This document shows, one piece after another, positions 32,906 through 42,841 of a stretch of DNA of 64,000 nucleotides. The first letter of the stretch is position 1. Each line of letters starts with the position of its first letter. The stretch is from Chitinophagaceae bacterium (GTDB lineage Bacteria; Bacteroidota; Bacteroidia; Chitinophagales; Chitinophagaceae): contig CANGEW010000007.1 of the NCBI GenBank assembly GCA_947452965.1, forward strand, positions 1-64,000, read 5' to 3'. The notes below the pieces were generated by a model, which saw nothing but the letters and a program-made list of their open reading frames with translations, was not told where the DNA came from and did not search any database. A program made the translations under genes and the position numbers.

Positions 32906-33998
32906 ATGACAATTGAGCAATTAAAAGTTATGAGAGACCGTGTGTTGGTTTTGAGGAGGTTTCTTTGACGTCGCTAACAGAGAAGCGAAAATCAACAACG
33001 ATAAACAACTTACATTAAGTCCTGGTTTTTGGGACGATAATTCCCGCGCTACTGCCATTCTAAAAGAAATTAAGGTAAATGAATACTGGGTAAAAATGTT
33101 TCATGACGTGGCTACATTTGTAGAGGATTTTGCTGTGTTATTTGATTTTTGGAAAGAAGGCGAAACTTCCGAAGAGGAAGTGAAAGAAGCTTTCAATCAG
33201 GCAAATTCTGCAATAGAAGAAGCTGAGTTTAAGAGCACACTCAATGATCCAACAGATGCCTTGCCTGCAGTTATGCAAATTAATAGTGGTGCTGGAGGAA
33301 CTGAGAGTCAGGATTGGGCAGAAATGCTGGCACGCATGTATCGTATGTACGGCGAAAAGCAAGGGTGGTCTGTATCCGAACTGGATTGGCAATGGGGTGA
33401 TGGTGCTGGTATTAAAACATGTACTTTTCAATTTGATGGTCCGTTTGCATATGGCTTTTTAAAAGCAGAGAGTGGAGTTCACCGCTTGGTAAGAATTTCA
33501 CCATTTGACAGTAATGCCAGAAGGCATACCTCTTTTGCAAGCATCTACGTATATCCGTTAATCGACGATAGTATTGAAATAGAGGTAAACCCAGCTGATG
33601 TAGAATGGGCCTTTTTTAGAAGTGGAGGTAGTGGTGGACAAAACGTAAATAAAGTAGAAACAGCCGTACGACTAACGCATAAGCCTAGTGGTATTATTAT
33701 TGAATGTCAACAGGCCAGAACACAGGGCGAAAACAGAGAGAAGGCAATGTCGATGTTGAAGAGTAGATTGTATGAGGAAGAAATGCGTAAAAGACAAGAA
33801 GCTATTGATTCTAAAAATGCTACAAAAAAGAAAATAGAGTGGGGGTCACAAATAAGATCTTATGTATTTCATCCATACAAAATGATTAAGGATCACAGAA
33901 CAGATTATGAAGTTGGAAATGTGGGGCCGGTAATGGATGGAGAAATTGATGGATTCATCAAAGCCTATTTGATGAGTGAAAAAGAAAGTGAATCTTAA
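32906..33998 (+). CDS. prfB: Peptide chain release factor 2 with programmed +1 frameshift
   Basis: RF2 ends translation at UAA and UGA. The ORF track shows only the second part (33096-33998). The real gene starts at ATG 32906 (MTIEQL), reads 20 codons to CTT-TGA at 32963-32968 and must slip +1 (skipping T32966) to continue ...[11 protein letters not shown]. An internal Shine-Dalgarno AGGAGG (32954-32959) lies 3 nt before the CTT. This is the classic RF2 autoregulatory frameshift: low RF2 favours slipping. The product of 363 residues has the stop-recognition SPF and the catalytic [20 protein letters not shown] lies only 4 bp before the ATG. Confidence 0.96.
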
Positions 33999-34678
33999 TG
34001 ATGATAAGATCGTTCACCAAATAATAAACTACCTATTCTTACCATATTGCTACCGCATGCTATTGCTAAAGGATAATCGCCGCTCATACCCATACTTAGT
34101 ACTCTAAAAGAATCATTTTTTATTTGTTCATTAATACTTGTATGTAATTGTTTTAAGAAATTGAATTCAGATTGTATGGTTTCTTTATTATCCGTAAAAC
34201 TGGCCATACCCATTAATCCAACTATATTAACAAAATCAAGTGTGATAGTTTTTTCAATAAAATATTTTTGAATAATTTGAAATAATTCATCTTCATTTAA
34301 ACCAAACTTCGTCTCTTCTTTGGCGATATGAATTTGTAGTAAGCAGTTGATTCTTTTGTTGAGTTTTTTCCCTTGTTTATTGATTTCCAATAATAGTTTT
34401 TCGCTATCTACTCCATGTATAAGATAAACAAAAGGAGCAATGTATTTTACTTTATTGGTTTGAAGATGACCAATAAAATGCCAACGGATATCTGTAGGAA
34501 GTTGAATTTGTTTGTCTGCTAATTCCTGCACATAGTTCTCACCAAAATCTCTCACCCCAATATTATAGGCCTGTTGAATGTCTTCCACAGGTTTAGTTTT
34601 GGATACGGCTACTAAAGCCGTGTTGGTGGCAGCTAATTCTTGTGAAATGTTATTATAGGCCTCAATTAAAAAAGACAT
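33995..34678 (-). CDS. YggS/PROSC-family PLP-binding homeostasis protein
   Basis: A 227-residue TIM-barrel of alanine-racemase-like fold that binds pyridoxal phosphate and buffers PLP. The PLP lysine is Lys27 in [43 protein letters not shown] and [13 protein letters not shown] are all conserved. The stop overlaps the convergent prfB end by 4 bp. With pdxJ in the same window it forms the only other B6-related gene here, but the two are not adjacent. Confidence 0.93.
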   Translation of the reverse strand: MSFLIEAYNNISQELAATNTALVAVSKTKPVEDIQQAYNIGVRDFGENYVQELADKQIQLPTDIRWHFIGHLQTNKVKYIAPFVYLIHGVDSEKLLLEINKQGKKLNKRINCLLQIHIAKEETKFGLNEDELFQIIQKYFIEKTITLDFVNIVGLMGMASFTDNKETIQSEFNFLKQLHTSINEQIKNDSFRVLSMGMSGDYPLAIACGSNMVRIGSLLFGERSYHH

Positions 34679-34700
34679 GAATCAAAGATACGACCAATAA

Positions 34701-35855
34701 TTACTTTAGAATAGATCTACTGATTACAATTCTTTGAACCTCGCTAGTGCCTTCATAAATCTGAGTGATTTTTGCATCTCGCATGAGACGCTCTACATGG
34801 TATTCTTTTACGAAACCGTAGCCTCCGTGTATTTGAACGGCTTCAGTGGCAGTCCACATAGCAGTTTCACTACTGAATACTTTAGCGATAGAGCTGCTTA
34901 AGGTATAGTCAATGTGATTGTCTTTTTCCCAGGCGGCTTTCAAGCAGAGTAATCTTGCCGATTCAATTTTGGTAGCCATATCGGCTAGTTTAAATTGAAT
35001 AATTTGATGGTTCATGATTTCGGTTCCAAAGGCTTTTCTTTGTTTGCTGTAGGCTAAGGATAATTCGTATGCTCCACTTGCAATTCCTAGTGCTTGTGCT
35101 GCGATGCCGATTCTGCCACCTGCTAAAGTTCTCATAGCAAATTTGAACCCAAAACCATCTTCGCCGATTCTATTTTCTTTTGGAACTTTTACATCATTAA
35201 ATAAAATGCTATGTGTATCGCTTCCGCGAATTCCAAGTTTATTTTCTTTGGCACCCACTATAACTCCGGGCCAGTTTTTTTCAACGATAAAAGCATTAAT
35301 ACCTTTGGCTCCTTTTGAGGGGTCGGTTTGTGCAATGACTAAATAGACACTGGCACTATTTCCATTAGTAATCCAATTTTTCGTTCCGTTTAATAGGTAG
35401 TAATCACCTTTGTCTTCGGCAGTTGTTTTTTGAGAAGTGGCGTCGCTTCCTGCTTCGGGTTCACTTAATAAAAAAGCGCCAATGTATAGTTCATTATCTT
35501 TTTTACCCTGTGCGAGAGGGGTTAAGTATTTTTGTTTTTGTTCTTCATTTCCGTATTCTTGTAATCCATAACAAACCAAACTATTGTTTACACTCATACA
35601 AACACTTACGCTTGCATCCACTTTACTGATTTCTTCCATTGCCAATACATAGCTAATTGTATCCATGCCACTGCCGCCATATTCTGGCTTTACCATCATG
35701 CCCATAAAGCCTAAGTCGGCTAATTTTTCAATTTGTTCTTTGGGGAATTTTTGATGTTCATCTCTTTCTATGACTCCAGGGAGGCATTCGTTTTGAGCAA
35801 AATCTCTGGCGGCTTGTTGAATCATCAAATGTTCTTCAGAAAGCTGGAAATTCAT
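34701..35855 (-). CDS. Acyl-CoA dehydrogenase (short/medium-chain type)
   Basis: It oxidises acyl-CoA to enoyl-CoA with FAD and passes electrons to ETF (etfAB at 40659-42394). The start is set at ATG 35855 (MNFQLSEEHLMIQQAARDFA), 7 codons into the listed ORF. FAD- and substrate-binding blocks AFLLSEPEAGSD and NGTKNWITNG, and the Arg-rich RKAFG..., are present. The catalytic glutamate is in QIYEGTSEVQR near the end. The length (384) is that of butyryl-CoA/short-chain dehydrogenases; the exact chain length cannot be read. Confidence 0.93.
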   Translation of the reverse strand: MNFQLSEEHLMIQQAARDFAQNECLPGVIERDEHQKFPKEQIEKLADLGFMGMMVKPEYGGSGMDTISYVLAMEEISKVDASVSVCMSVNNSLVCYGLQEYGNEEQKQKYLTPLAQGKKDNELYIGAFLLSEPEAGSDATSQKTTAEDKGDYYLLNGTKNWITNGNSASVYLVIAQTDPSKGAKGINAFIVEKNWPGVIVGAKENKLGIRGSDTHSILFNDVKVPKENRIGEDGFGFKFAMRTLAGGRIGIAAQALGIASGAYELSLAYSKQRKAFGTEIMNHQIIQFKLADMATKIESARLLCLKAAWEKDNHIDYTLSSSIAKVFSSETAMWTATEAVQIHGGYGFVKEYHVERLMRDAKITQIYEGTSEVQRIVISRSILK

Positions 35856-36013
35856 ATGTGTTTTTATTTCACACAAAAATAAGGCTTAGTAAACAAGAAT
35901 AATCTGATAAAATGGTCGATTTTAGAGATTGTTTTTTATCTTGTATATATGTTTACAAATCAAAGTATTCATTGAATATTTGATTGATTTTTTAATCTTT
36001 TCAATTAATAATT

Positions 36014-37000
36014 TTGAATACAGCTGCTCAAAATTTTAAAATTCAAAAATATGTTGCAATCGTTTCGATTGTTCTCTTTTTGGTTAAATTGGCTGCATGG
36101 TATCAAACCCATTCTGTTGCAATTCTTACGGATGCTTTAGAAAGTATTGTAAATATCATTGCCAGTGTAATTGGGTTGTACAGTTTGCATGTGTCTGCTA
36201 AGCCTAAGGATACGGATCATCCATATGGACATGGAAAAATTGAATTCATATCTGCCGCATTGGAAGGTATTTTAATTGGAATCGCTGGGTTTCTCATCAT
36301 ACAAGAGGCAATCATTAATTTATATCACCCACATACTATTCATCAATTAAATATTGGAATTATTTTAATTGTATCAACTGCTGTAATCAATTATGTGTTG
36401 GGGGTAACTTGTATCAAAGTAGGAAATTCTAACAATTCGTTGGCATTGATTTCGAGTGGTAATCATTTAAAAGCCGATACCTATACTACTTCAGGGATAA
36501 TTTTGGGCTTAGTTCTTTTGTATTTTACAAATATCATTTGGATTGATAGTGTAGTGGCTATTTTATTTGCGTTTATTATATTGTACACTGGCTATAAAAT
36601 AATAAAGTCCTCAATAGCTGGAATGATGGATGAAGCTGATGAAGCCTTATTGCAAAAAATGGTAGTATTGTTAAATCAGCATCGAACGTCTAATTGGATT
36701 GATTTACATAATTTACGAATTATCAAATACGGCGCTACGATTCATCTTGATTGTCATTTGACGGTTCCTTGGTATTTCAACGTTCATGAAGCTCATAAAG
36801 AAATTGACCACTTGTCTAATTTAATTAGAAATAATTTTGGTCAATCTGTAGAATTATTCGTTCATACCGATGGGTGTTTAGATTTTTCTTGTGCGATTTG
36901 TAATGTAGAAAGTTGCTCTGTTAGAAAAAACGATTTTGTCAAGAAAGTTGTTTGGACGATGGACAACATTTCTTTGGACAGAAAACATCAATTACACTAA
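36014..37000 (+). CDS. Cation diffusion facilitator family transporter
   Basis: A Zn/Fe/Mn-type metal-proton antiporter of 328 residues. It starts at TTG 36014 (MNTAAQNFKIQKYVAIVS), the normal N-terminus of this family; no ATG fits. Six membrane segments lie in residues ~13-210. The metal-site residues appear in TDALESIVN (TM2) and HLKADTYTTSG (TM5), plus the HPYGHGKIEF loop. The cytosolic C-terminal domain has the HLDCHLTVPW segment. A Cys-rich end (CLDFSCAICNVESC) may add a metal site. Confidence 0.92.
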   Translation: MNTAAQNFKIQKYVAIVSIVLFLVKLAAWYQTHSVAILTDALESIVNIIASVIGLYSLHVSAKPKDTDHPYGHGKIEFISAALEGILIGIAGFLIIQEAIINLYHPHTIHQLNIGIILIVSTAVINYVLGVTCIKVGNSNNSLALISSGNHLKADTYTTSGIILGLVLLYFTNIIWIDSVVAILFAFIILYTGYKIIKSSIAGMMDEADEALLQKMVVLLNQHRTSNWIDLHNLRIIKYGATIHLDCHLTVPWYFNVHEAHKEIDHLSNLIRNNFGQSVELFVHTDGCLDFSCAICNVESCSVRKNDFVKKVVWTMDNISLDRKHQLH

Positions 37001-37003
37001 TTT

Positions 37004-37711
37004 TTAATGTTCAAATAGTCTGGCAACACCAAAGGCAGCTGCTGCAGCGGCAGCACCGATTAACATTACCCTAATGGCGCCAAGCCATGGATTGATGCCC
37101 GTAATTTTACTTTTAAAATATCCAAACACAAATAGACAAACCAGTGTAGCTACGATTGAATATTCTAATGCTTGCAATGAGTTGTCAATGAAAAAATAAG
37201 GGCTCAATGGTATGATGCCTCCTGCAATATATGAAAGTCCGATGTTTAACGCGCTGTTAGTGGCTCTTTTTGGATCGGGTTTTTCTAATCCTAATTCATA
37301 TTTCATCATAAAATCTACCCATCTGTCTTTATCTTGAGAAATTTCATCCGTTGCTTTGTTTTGTATTTCTTCACTCAAGCCAATATTTGCAAAAAATTCT
37401 TTCGTTTCAGCAATTTCTCTGTCTCGCAAATTTTCAACTTCGTGGTATTCTCTTTTTACCTCACTGTTGTAGTGATCTTGTTCCGTTTTTCCCGCTAGAT
37501 AACCTCCTAATCCCATAGCAATACTGCCTGCAGCAATTTCTGCAATTCCTGCAATCACAATGATATGACTACTCGCAACCGCTCCACTTAGTCCTGCCGC
37601 CAGTGCAAATGGTACGGTGAGTCCGTCGCTCATACCAATCACAACGTCGCGTAATAAGTCTGAACTTTTTAAATGCTCTTCTGTATGATCATGATGTAAA
37701 TGAGTATCCAT
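37004..37711 (-). CDS. VIT1/CCC1-family (vacuolar iron transporter-like) membrane protein
   Basis: A 235-residue protein with the family start HLKSSDLLRDVVIGMSDGLTVPFALAAGLSGA and five membrane segments. Between segments 2 and 3 is the charged cytosolic helix pair with Glu-rich metal-binding stretches (EHDHY-type EQDHYNSEVKREYHEVENLRDREIAE). The family exports Fe2+ or Mn2+. Only 3 bp separate it from rocD upstream on the same strand, so the two are co-transcribed. It converges with the cation facilitator at 36014, so two metal transporters lie side by side. Confidence 0.9.
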   Translation of the reverse strand: MDTHLHHDHTEEHLKSSDLLRDVVIGMSDGLTVPFALAAGLSGAVASSHIIVIAGIAEIAAGSIAMGLGGYLAGKTEQDHYNSEVKREYHEVENLRDREIAETKEFFANIGLSEEIQNKATDEISQDKDRWVDFMMKYELGLEKPDPKRATNSALNIGLSYIAGGIIPLSPYFFIDNSLQALEYSIVATLVCLFVFGYFKSKITGINPWLGAIRVMLIGAAAAAAAFGVARLFEH

Positions 37712-37714
37712 ATT

Positions 37715-38953
37715 CTATGAATTTAAAATTGATAAACTTTTTTTTATGATTTCGATGGCTTCTAAAATTTCATTTTCGGTGATGATTAGGGGTGGAGCAA
37801 ATCTGATTTTATCACCATGAGTGGGCTTGGCTAGTAGTCCATTTTCTTTCAATGCTAAACAAAAGTCCCAGGATGCATCGGGATTTGAGTGTTTGATAAC
37901 GATAGCATTTAATAATCCTTTTCCTCTGATAATATCAATATGTTGAGAATTGATTTTTTGTAATTCATCTCTAAAAAGCTGTCCCATTTTTTCGGCGTTT
38001 TCGGCCATTTTTTCAGACTTCAAGACTTCAAGTGCAGCCATAGCTACCTTACAAGCTAAAGGATTTCCTCCATAAGTACTTCCATGTTCTCCAGGTTTAA
38101 TGGTAAGCATGATTTCATCATTGCACAACACCGCACTAATGGGTAAAGTGCCTCCACTTAAAGCTTTACCTAAAATTAAAATATCAGGTTTTACATTTTC
38201 ATGGTCACATGCCAGCATTTTCCCAGTTCTGGCTAAGCCTGTTTGAATTTCATCCGCAATCATCAATACATTGTATTTTGTACAAAGCTTTCGGACATTT
38301 GCGATATAACCTTCATCTGGCACTACTACACCTGCCTCACCTTGAATAGGTTCAAACATAAAGGCAGCAACCTGTTTGTTTTGGAATACGGTTTCTAATG
38401 CTTCTATATTGTTGTAAGGTACTAATTCAAATCCAGGCATATAGGGACCAAAATTTTTATAACTGCTTGGATCCGTAGAGGAAGATATGGCAGCCATGGT
38501 TCTACCCCAAAAATTTCCTTCTGCAAAAACGATAATGGCTTTATTTTCTTCAATTCCTTTTACAGTGTAGCCCCATCTTCTGGCAAGTTTAATGGCAGTT
38601 TCGCCACCTTCAACTCCGGTATTCATGGGTAATACTTTATCGTAACCAAAGTATTGTGTAATATATTGTTCATATTCTCCCAATAGATTGTTATAAAAGG
38701 CTCTGGAGGTCAACGTTAATATGCTTGCTTGTGATTGTAGGGCTTCTATAATAGTAGGGTGACAATGCCCTTGGTTTACGGCCGAGTAGCCACTTAAAAA
38801 GTCGAAATATTTTTTATCATCAACATCCCAAACATGAACTCCTTTAGCTTTTTTTAATACTACCGGTAAAGGGTGATAGTTGTGAGCGCCATATTTTTCT
38901 TCTAAGTCAAGATAATGCTGAGTTGCTGCGGATACTATTAGTTTAGAATGCAT
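37715..38953 (-). CDS. rocD: Ornithine-oxo-acid aminotransferase
   Basis: A PLP-dependent class III aminotransferase (412 residues) converting ornithine and 2-oxoglutarate to glutamate semialdehyde and glutamate. The start [38 protein letters not shown] is diagnostic of ornithine aminotransferase. [19 protein letters not shown] (PLP phosphate site), [13 protein letters not shown] (Asp binding the pyridine N) and [14 protein letters not shown] (Schiff-base Lys) follow. It overlaps no gene and ends 3 bp before the VIT-type gene. Confidence 0.95.
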   Translation of the reverse strand: MHSKLIVSAATQHYLDLEEKYGAHNYHPLPVVLKKAKGVHVWDVDDKKYFDFLSGYSAVNQGHCHPTIIEALQSQASILTLTSRAFYNNLLGEYEQYITQYFGYDKVLPMNTGVEGGETAIKLARRWGYTVKGIEENKAIIVFAEGNFWGRTMAAISSSTDPSSYKNFGPYMPGFELVPYNNIEALETVFQNKQVAAFMFEPIQGEAGVVVPDEGYIANVRKLCTKYNVLMIADEIQTGLARTGKMLACDHENVKPDILILGKALSGGTLPISAVLCNDEIMLTIKPGEHGSTYGGNPLACKVAMAALEVLKSEKMAENAEKMGQLFRDELQKINSQHIDIIRGKGLLNAIVIKHSNPDASWDFCLALKENGLLAKPTHGDKIRFAPPLIITENEILEAIEIIKKSLSILNS

Positions 38954-39120
38954 AATGTTACTTTTTTATAAAACAATCTTTTTCAAAAACTGGATGACGT
39001 GGGGTCAATAGATCATACTTATTATGATAAAGAAAAGGGCGTTAATGATTGAGTAAATCAAGATTGCTTTTGAGAAAGTATACTATCGTAGTGAATGTTT
39101 TGATAGTCAAATATAGAAAC

Positions 39121-39939
39121 TTACACCCATTTGTGGAAATAGGATTTAGGAAAAGTGTTTGTAATTGAGATTTCATTTTCAAATATTCCGAAAACAGTAC
39201 TTCCAGTTCCACTCATAGAAGCATAGATAGCTCCATTTTCATATAACAGGTCTTTAATTTTTTTGATTTCAGGGTATGCTAAAAAAACGGGTGTTTCAAA
39301 GTCATTAAAAATATTTTTTTTCCATTCTGAAATGGGCTGCATGATAGATTGTTTCAAATGTTGACTTGTAAAAGAAGATAGTTGTTGAAAGGCCCAACCT
39401 GTATTAATATGAATATTGGGGTTTACGATGAATATCTTATAAGATGATAATGGAAGAGAAATAGGAGTTAATTTTTCTCCTTTACCACTTGCAAAACATG
39501 CTTGATTGTAAATAAAAAATGGACAATCGCTCCCAAGTTCCAGAGCATACAAGAGAAGTTGTTCTTTTTTTATTTGTAAATCAAATACTTGATCTAATAA
39601 TGTTAACATGTGGGCCCCATCTGATGAGCCGCCGCCTAATCCTGCTCCAATCGGTATTACTTTGTGTAAAAATAATTGAATGGGTCCTATTTGCGGATAA
39701 TCTTTTTTTAATAAATAATAAGCTTTATAACATAGGTTATTTGAAGGGTCTCCATCAACATTGATACCTGAAGTAGAAAATAATACAGGCTTTGTTTCAT
39801 TTTCTGTTGCATGAACAACTTCTAAACAATCTTTTATGTTAATGGGGTAAAAAACAGTTTCTAAATCATGGTATCCATCTGTTCTCTTATGAGTGATGTT
39901 AAGTCCAATGTTGATTTTCGCGTTTGGAAAAATTACCAT
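39121..39939 (-). CDS. ispE: 4-diphosphocytidyl-2-C-methyl-D-erythritol kinase
   Basis: It phosphorylates CDP-methylerythritol in the MEP isoprenoid pathway. It is a GHMP kinase: FPNAKINIGLNITHKRTDGYHDLETVFYPI at the start with substrate Lys and Asp, the ATP-binding PIGAGLGGGSSDGA, and the C-terminal MSGTGSTVFGIF. The length (272 residues) is normal. It lies 35 bp downstream of the DUF151 gene on the same strand. Confidence 0.95.
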   Translation of the reverse strand: MVIFPNAKINIGLNITHKRTDGYHDLETVFYPINIKDCLEVVHATENETKPVLFSTSGINVDGDPSNNLCYKAYYLLKKDYPQIGPIQLFLHKVIPIGAGLGGGSSDGAHMLTLLDQVFDLQIKKEQLLLYALELGSDCPFFIYNQACFASGKGEKLTPISLPLSSYKIFIVNPNIHINTGWAFQQLSSFTSQHLKQSIMQPISEWKKNIFNDFETPVFLAYPEIKKIKDLLYENGAIYASMSGTGSTVFGIFENEISITNTFPKSYFHKWV

Positions 39940-39974
39940 AGAATGGTGTTAAATGGAGTAGGAACTAAGAGGGA

Positions 39975-40571
39975 CTATTTATTGTTTCTTTTTTTAAGTT
40001 CGTCTCTTATGGCAATTGCTTTAATATAATCTTCATTTTCTAGTACATCATTAAGCAAAGACTGTAAATCATCTATACTCATATTAGTTAAGTCTTCTTT
40101 GCCACCTGTCTCACTGGTGATAGATTTTTGCACGCCCACTTCGACAGGTTTATGGATGTCGCCGTCTTTTGTCACGCCTACTTGTGCAAGAATATTTTCA
40201 TAAGTATAAATCGGACAACCAAATCTTACGGCTAAGGCTAGTGCATCGGATGTTCTTGAATCAATTTCTACGGTATCATTTGATGAACTACAAACTAATT
40301 TTGCAAAAAATACACCTTCTTGTAAATCATTGATAATGATTTCATGCAATTCCACATTAAAGGCTAGCATGAAATTTTTCATTAAGTCATGAGTTAATGG
40401 CCTACTTGGATTTATTCTTTCCAAAGCCACGGCAATAGCCTGTGCTTCAAATCCTCCAATTACAATGGGAAGTCTTCTTAGTCCGTTTATCTCACCCAGC
40501 ACAACTGCATAAGAATGTGTTTGAGTAATACTGTGAGAAAGGGCTACAATTTCGAGTTCAATTTTTTTCAT
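39975..40571 (-). CDS. DUF151 bifunctional-nuclease-like protein with UVR motif
   Basis: Residues 1-~130 are a DUF151 (BFN) domain: GEINGLRRLPIVIGGFEAQAIAVAL, SRPLTHDL, LVCSSSNDTVEIDSRTSDALALAVRFGCPIY. Plant and bacterial relatives were described as nucleases; activity is not shown by sequence alone. The last ~40 residues (SIDDLQSLLNDVLENEDYIKAIAIRDELKKR) form a UVR motif as in UvrB/UvrC, used for protein-protein contact. The domain pair is known in Bacteroidota. It is probably in an operon with ispE. Confidence 0.88.
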   Translation of the reverse strand: MKKIELEIVALSHSITQTHSYAVVLGEINGLRRLPIVIGGFEAQAIAVALERINPSRPLTHDLMKNFMLAFNVELHEIIINDLQEGVFFAKLVCSSSNDTVEIDSRTSDALALAVRFGCPIYTYENILAQVGVTKDGDIHKPVEVGVQKSITSETGGKEDLTNMSIDDLQSLLNDVLENEDYIKAIAIRDELKKRNNK

Positions 40572-40602
40572 TCGTAGAGGAAGAAGGTTTGTTCTTACAA
40601 AT

Positions 40603-40639
40603 ATAAAAAATAAGCCTTTCAGTTTTATCTAAAAGGCTT
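40603..40639 (-). terminator. Terminator of the etfBA operon
   Basis: On the minus strand AAGCCTTTT pairs with AAAGGCTT across an 11-nt loop and is followed by ATTTTTTAT. It begins 20 bp past the etfA stop. Confidence 0.8.
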
Positions 40640-40658
40640 GTTTTATTTGATATTTTCT

Positions 40659-41624
40659 CTATGATTGTGATTTGAGCTTTTTTACAGCTTCTATGATTTT
40701 GGGCATAACTTCAAAAGCGTCGCCTACAATTCCATAATCAGCAGCTTTAAAAAAGGGGGCTTCCGGATCTTTATTGATGACTACAATTGTTTTGCTTCTG
40801 TTTACGCCGGCTAAGTGCTGTATGGCACCAGATATTCCCACGGCTATATAAAGATTAGGGGCAATAGCTAATCCTGTTTGACCTACATGTTCGTGATGAG
40901 GCCTCCAATGTACGTCAGCGACTGGTCGGCTACAGGCCGTTGCAGCCCCTAATAATTCTGCCAAATCAGTCACAAGTCCCCAGTTTTCGGGTCCTTTTAA
41001 TCCTCTTCCGCCACTCACTACGATGTCAGCTTCGCCTAGCGGTATATCGCCCGTTACTTTATTCACAGCCAATACTTCAACTTTTGAAGAGGTGGAAGAT
41101 ACTTGTAAGGACGAAACTGTAGCTGTGTTATTTGTTTTATTTATTGAAAATGAATTTGGGTTTACAGAAATGATTTTCTTATTTGTATTGATGCCGATGT
41201 TGGCAAAAGCTTTACCACTAAAAACACTTTTTTTAACAATAAAACCATTTGTTAGATTCGGTAAGGCAACAGCGCCAGAAACTAATCCTGCTTCCAATTG
41301 AACGCTCAATCTGGGTCCAATAGCCTTTCCGGTTGTGTTATTTGAAAATATCACCACTTCCGCCCCAATAGAATTACAAGCATTGAATATCACATTACTA
41401 TATACTTGTGCATCAAAGTGCTGAAGGTTATTGTCTGTGATATGATGAACTTTGGAAATGCCATAATTCCCTAATTGTGATAAATCTTCTTTACATTCTC
41501 CTATAACAATGGCTTGGGCATCGGTACCCATTATTTTGGCAGTTTCTGCCCCATAACAAGCCGCTTCAAATGATGATTTTTTTAATAGCCCTTCCGACTG
41601 GTCAATAAAAACTAATATGCTCAT
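40659..41624 (-). CDS. etfA: Electron transfer flavoprotein alpha subunit
   Basis: With EtfB it takes electrons from acyl-CoA dehydrogenases and passes them to the membrane ETF oxidoreductase. The C-terminal FAD domain is complete: GGRGLKGPENWGLV, LGAATACSRPVADVHWRPHHEHVGQTG, LYIAVGISGAIQHLAG, and INKDPEAPFFKAADYGIVGD. The 321 residues are normal. It follows etfB by 26 bp and shares its promoter. Confidence 0.96.
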   Translation of the reverse strand: MSILVFIDQSEGLLKKSSFEAACYGAETAKIMGTDAQAIVIGECKEDLSQLGNYGISKVHHITDNNLQHFDAQVYSNVIFNACNSIGAEVVIFSNNTTGKAIGPRLSVQLEAGLVSGAVALPNLTNGFIVKKSVFSGKAFANIGINTNKKIISVNPNSFSINKTNNTATVSSLQVSSTSSKVEVLAVNKVTGDIPLGEADIVVSGGRGLKGPENWGLVTDLAELLGAATACSRPVADVHWRPHHEHVGQTGLAIAPNLYIAVGISGAIQHLAGVNRSKTIVVINKDPEAPFFKAADYGIVGDAFEVMPKIIEAVKKLKSQS

Positions 41625-41650
41625 AGTATTTGGCTTTAAAAGAAAAATTG

Positions 41651-42394
41651 TTAAATAACTTTTGCTTCATCGTGTAATAATCTTACCAGTTCTTCTGGAG
41701 TATCTGCCGATACTAATTTCACACCTGCTTTTGCTGGTGGCATTTCGAATGATACAACAGAAGTGTAATTTGAAATGGAAGCAGCTTCTATGACTTGCAA
41801 AGGTTTTGTTCGTGCCCCCATGATGCCTTTCATATTGGGGATTCTTTGTTCAGCCATTCCTTTTTGACAACTTACAACAAGGGGGAATGCTACTTTATTA
41901 ATTTCCTCTCCACCATCAATTTCTCTTGATATCACAGCTTTTTCTCCGTCAACATCAAACTTTGTGGCATGGGATACAAATGGTAAATCAAGCAAGGCAG
42001 ATAGCATGGCACCGATGGAACTGCCATTAAAGTCAATGGTTTCTTTTCCGGTGAAAATTAAATCATATTGTTTTTCTTTTGCAAGATTAGCAATTTGAGA
42101 GGCGACATAAAAGCTGTCACTTCCATCAGCATTGATTCTGAATGCCTCATCACCGCCTAATGCCAGCGCCTTTCTGATGATAGGTTCACTATCTGCGAGT
42201 CCAACGTTTACAAGATGAATACTAATAGCTGGATTTGCTTCTTTTAGTTCAATCGCTCTAACTAAAGCATACCATTCATCATAAGGATTGATAATCCATT
42301 GAACACCATCTGAGGCAAATTTCGTATTGTTATCTGCGAAAGCTATTTTTGCAGTAGTGTCGGGTGTTTTACTGATACAAACCAATATTTTCAT
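41651..42394 (-). CDS. etfB: Electron transfer flavoprotein beta subunit
   Basis: The 247-residue partner of EtfA, which binds AMP. It starts MKILVCISKTPDTTAKIAF and shows INPYDEWYALVRAIELKE, RKALALGGDEAFRI, IFTGKETIDFNGSSIGAMLSALLDLPFV and LPLVVSCQKGMAEQRIPN-like wording. It is the first gene of the etfBA operon; a TATATTTG promoter element lies about 65 bp before the start. Confidence 0.96.
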   Translation of the reverse strand: MKILVCISKTPDTTAKIAFADNNTKFASDGVQWIINPYDEWYALVRAIELKEANPAISIHLVNVGLADSEPIIRKALALGGDEAFRINADGSDSFYVASQIANLAKEKQYDLIFTGKETIDFNGSSIGAMLSALLDLPFVSHATKFDVDGEKAVISREIDGGEEINKVAFPLVVSCQKGMAEQRIPNMKGIMGARTKPLQVIEAASISNYTSVVSFEMPPAKAGVKLVSADTPEELVRLLHDEAKVI

Positions 42395-42458
42395 AAACAG
42401 AAATTTGTTGGTGGATAAAACATTATTTTTATTAATTCTAACGCTTGAATTAAGGACA

Positions 42459-42494
42459 CAAATATAATTGCATTAGGGGGTTAAAAAAAACAAA
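42459..42494 (-). promoter_or_regulatory. Promoter of etfBA (minus strand)
   Basis: On the minus strand TTTG (42494-42491) is followed after 24 bp by TATATTTG (42466-42459), an exact TAnnTTTG. The spacing is slightly long. The predicted leader before etfB is about 60 nt. Confidence 0.5.
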
Positions 42495-42497
42495 GTA

Positions 42498-42809
42498 ATG
42501 GAGAGAATTGAAAAAATTATTGAGATGATTCAAAATAATGGGGCTGACAGCTTTTTACAGCATGCGTTGGCTTTAGAATATATCAAAATAAGTAAAGATG
42601 ATGAGGCGTTACATCAGTTTACTGAGTTATTAACTCGAGAGCCTGATTATATCGGCTCCTATTATCACTTAGGTAAGTTGCATGAGCGCAATGGTAGAAT
42701 TACAGAGGCTATTGCTGTGTATGAAAATGGGATGATTATTGCTAAAAAATTAAACGACAATCATAGTTTTAGTGAATTGAGGGGCGCTTATGAAGAGCTC
42801 GCTTTATGA
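42498..42809 (+). CDS. Small TPR-containing protein
   Basis: A 103-residue cytosolic protein made almost wholly of tetratricopeptide-like helices; the clearest repeat is YIGSYYHLGKLHERNGRITEAIAVYENGMIIA (W/L-G-Y-A-F-A-P pattern). No enzyme motif is present. TPRs mediate protein contact; the partner is unknown. It is divergent from etfB and is followed by tilS after 32 bp, so it may be co-transcribed with tilS. Confidence 0.75.
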   Translation: MERIEKIIEMIQNNGADSFLQHALALEYIKISKDDEALHQFTELLTREPDYIGSYYHLGKLHERNGRITEAIAVYENGMIIAKKLNDNHSFSELRGAYEELAL

Positions 42810-42841
42810 AAAAGGTTTGAGTGTGACTTTAAATTATTTGC

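Noticed and set aside
32906-33095. Sequencing frameshift in prfB
   Set aside because: AGGAGG plus CTT TGA C at the expected place is the known programmed site of RF2, so the interruption is functional.
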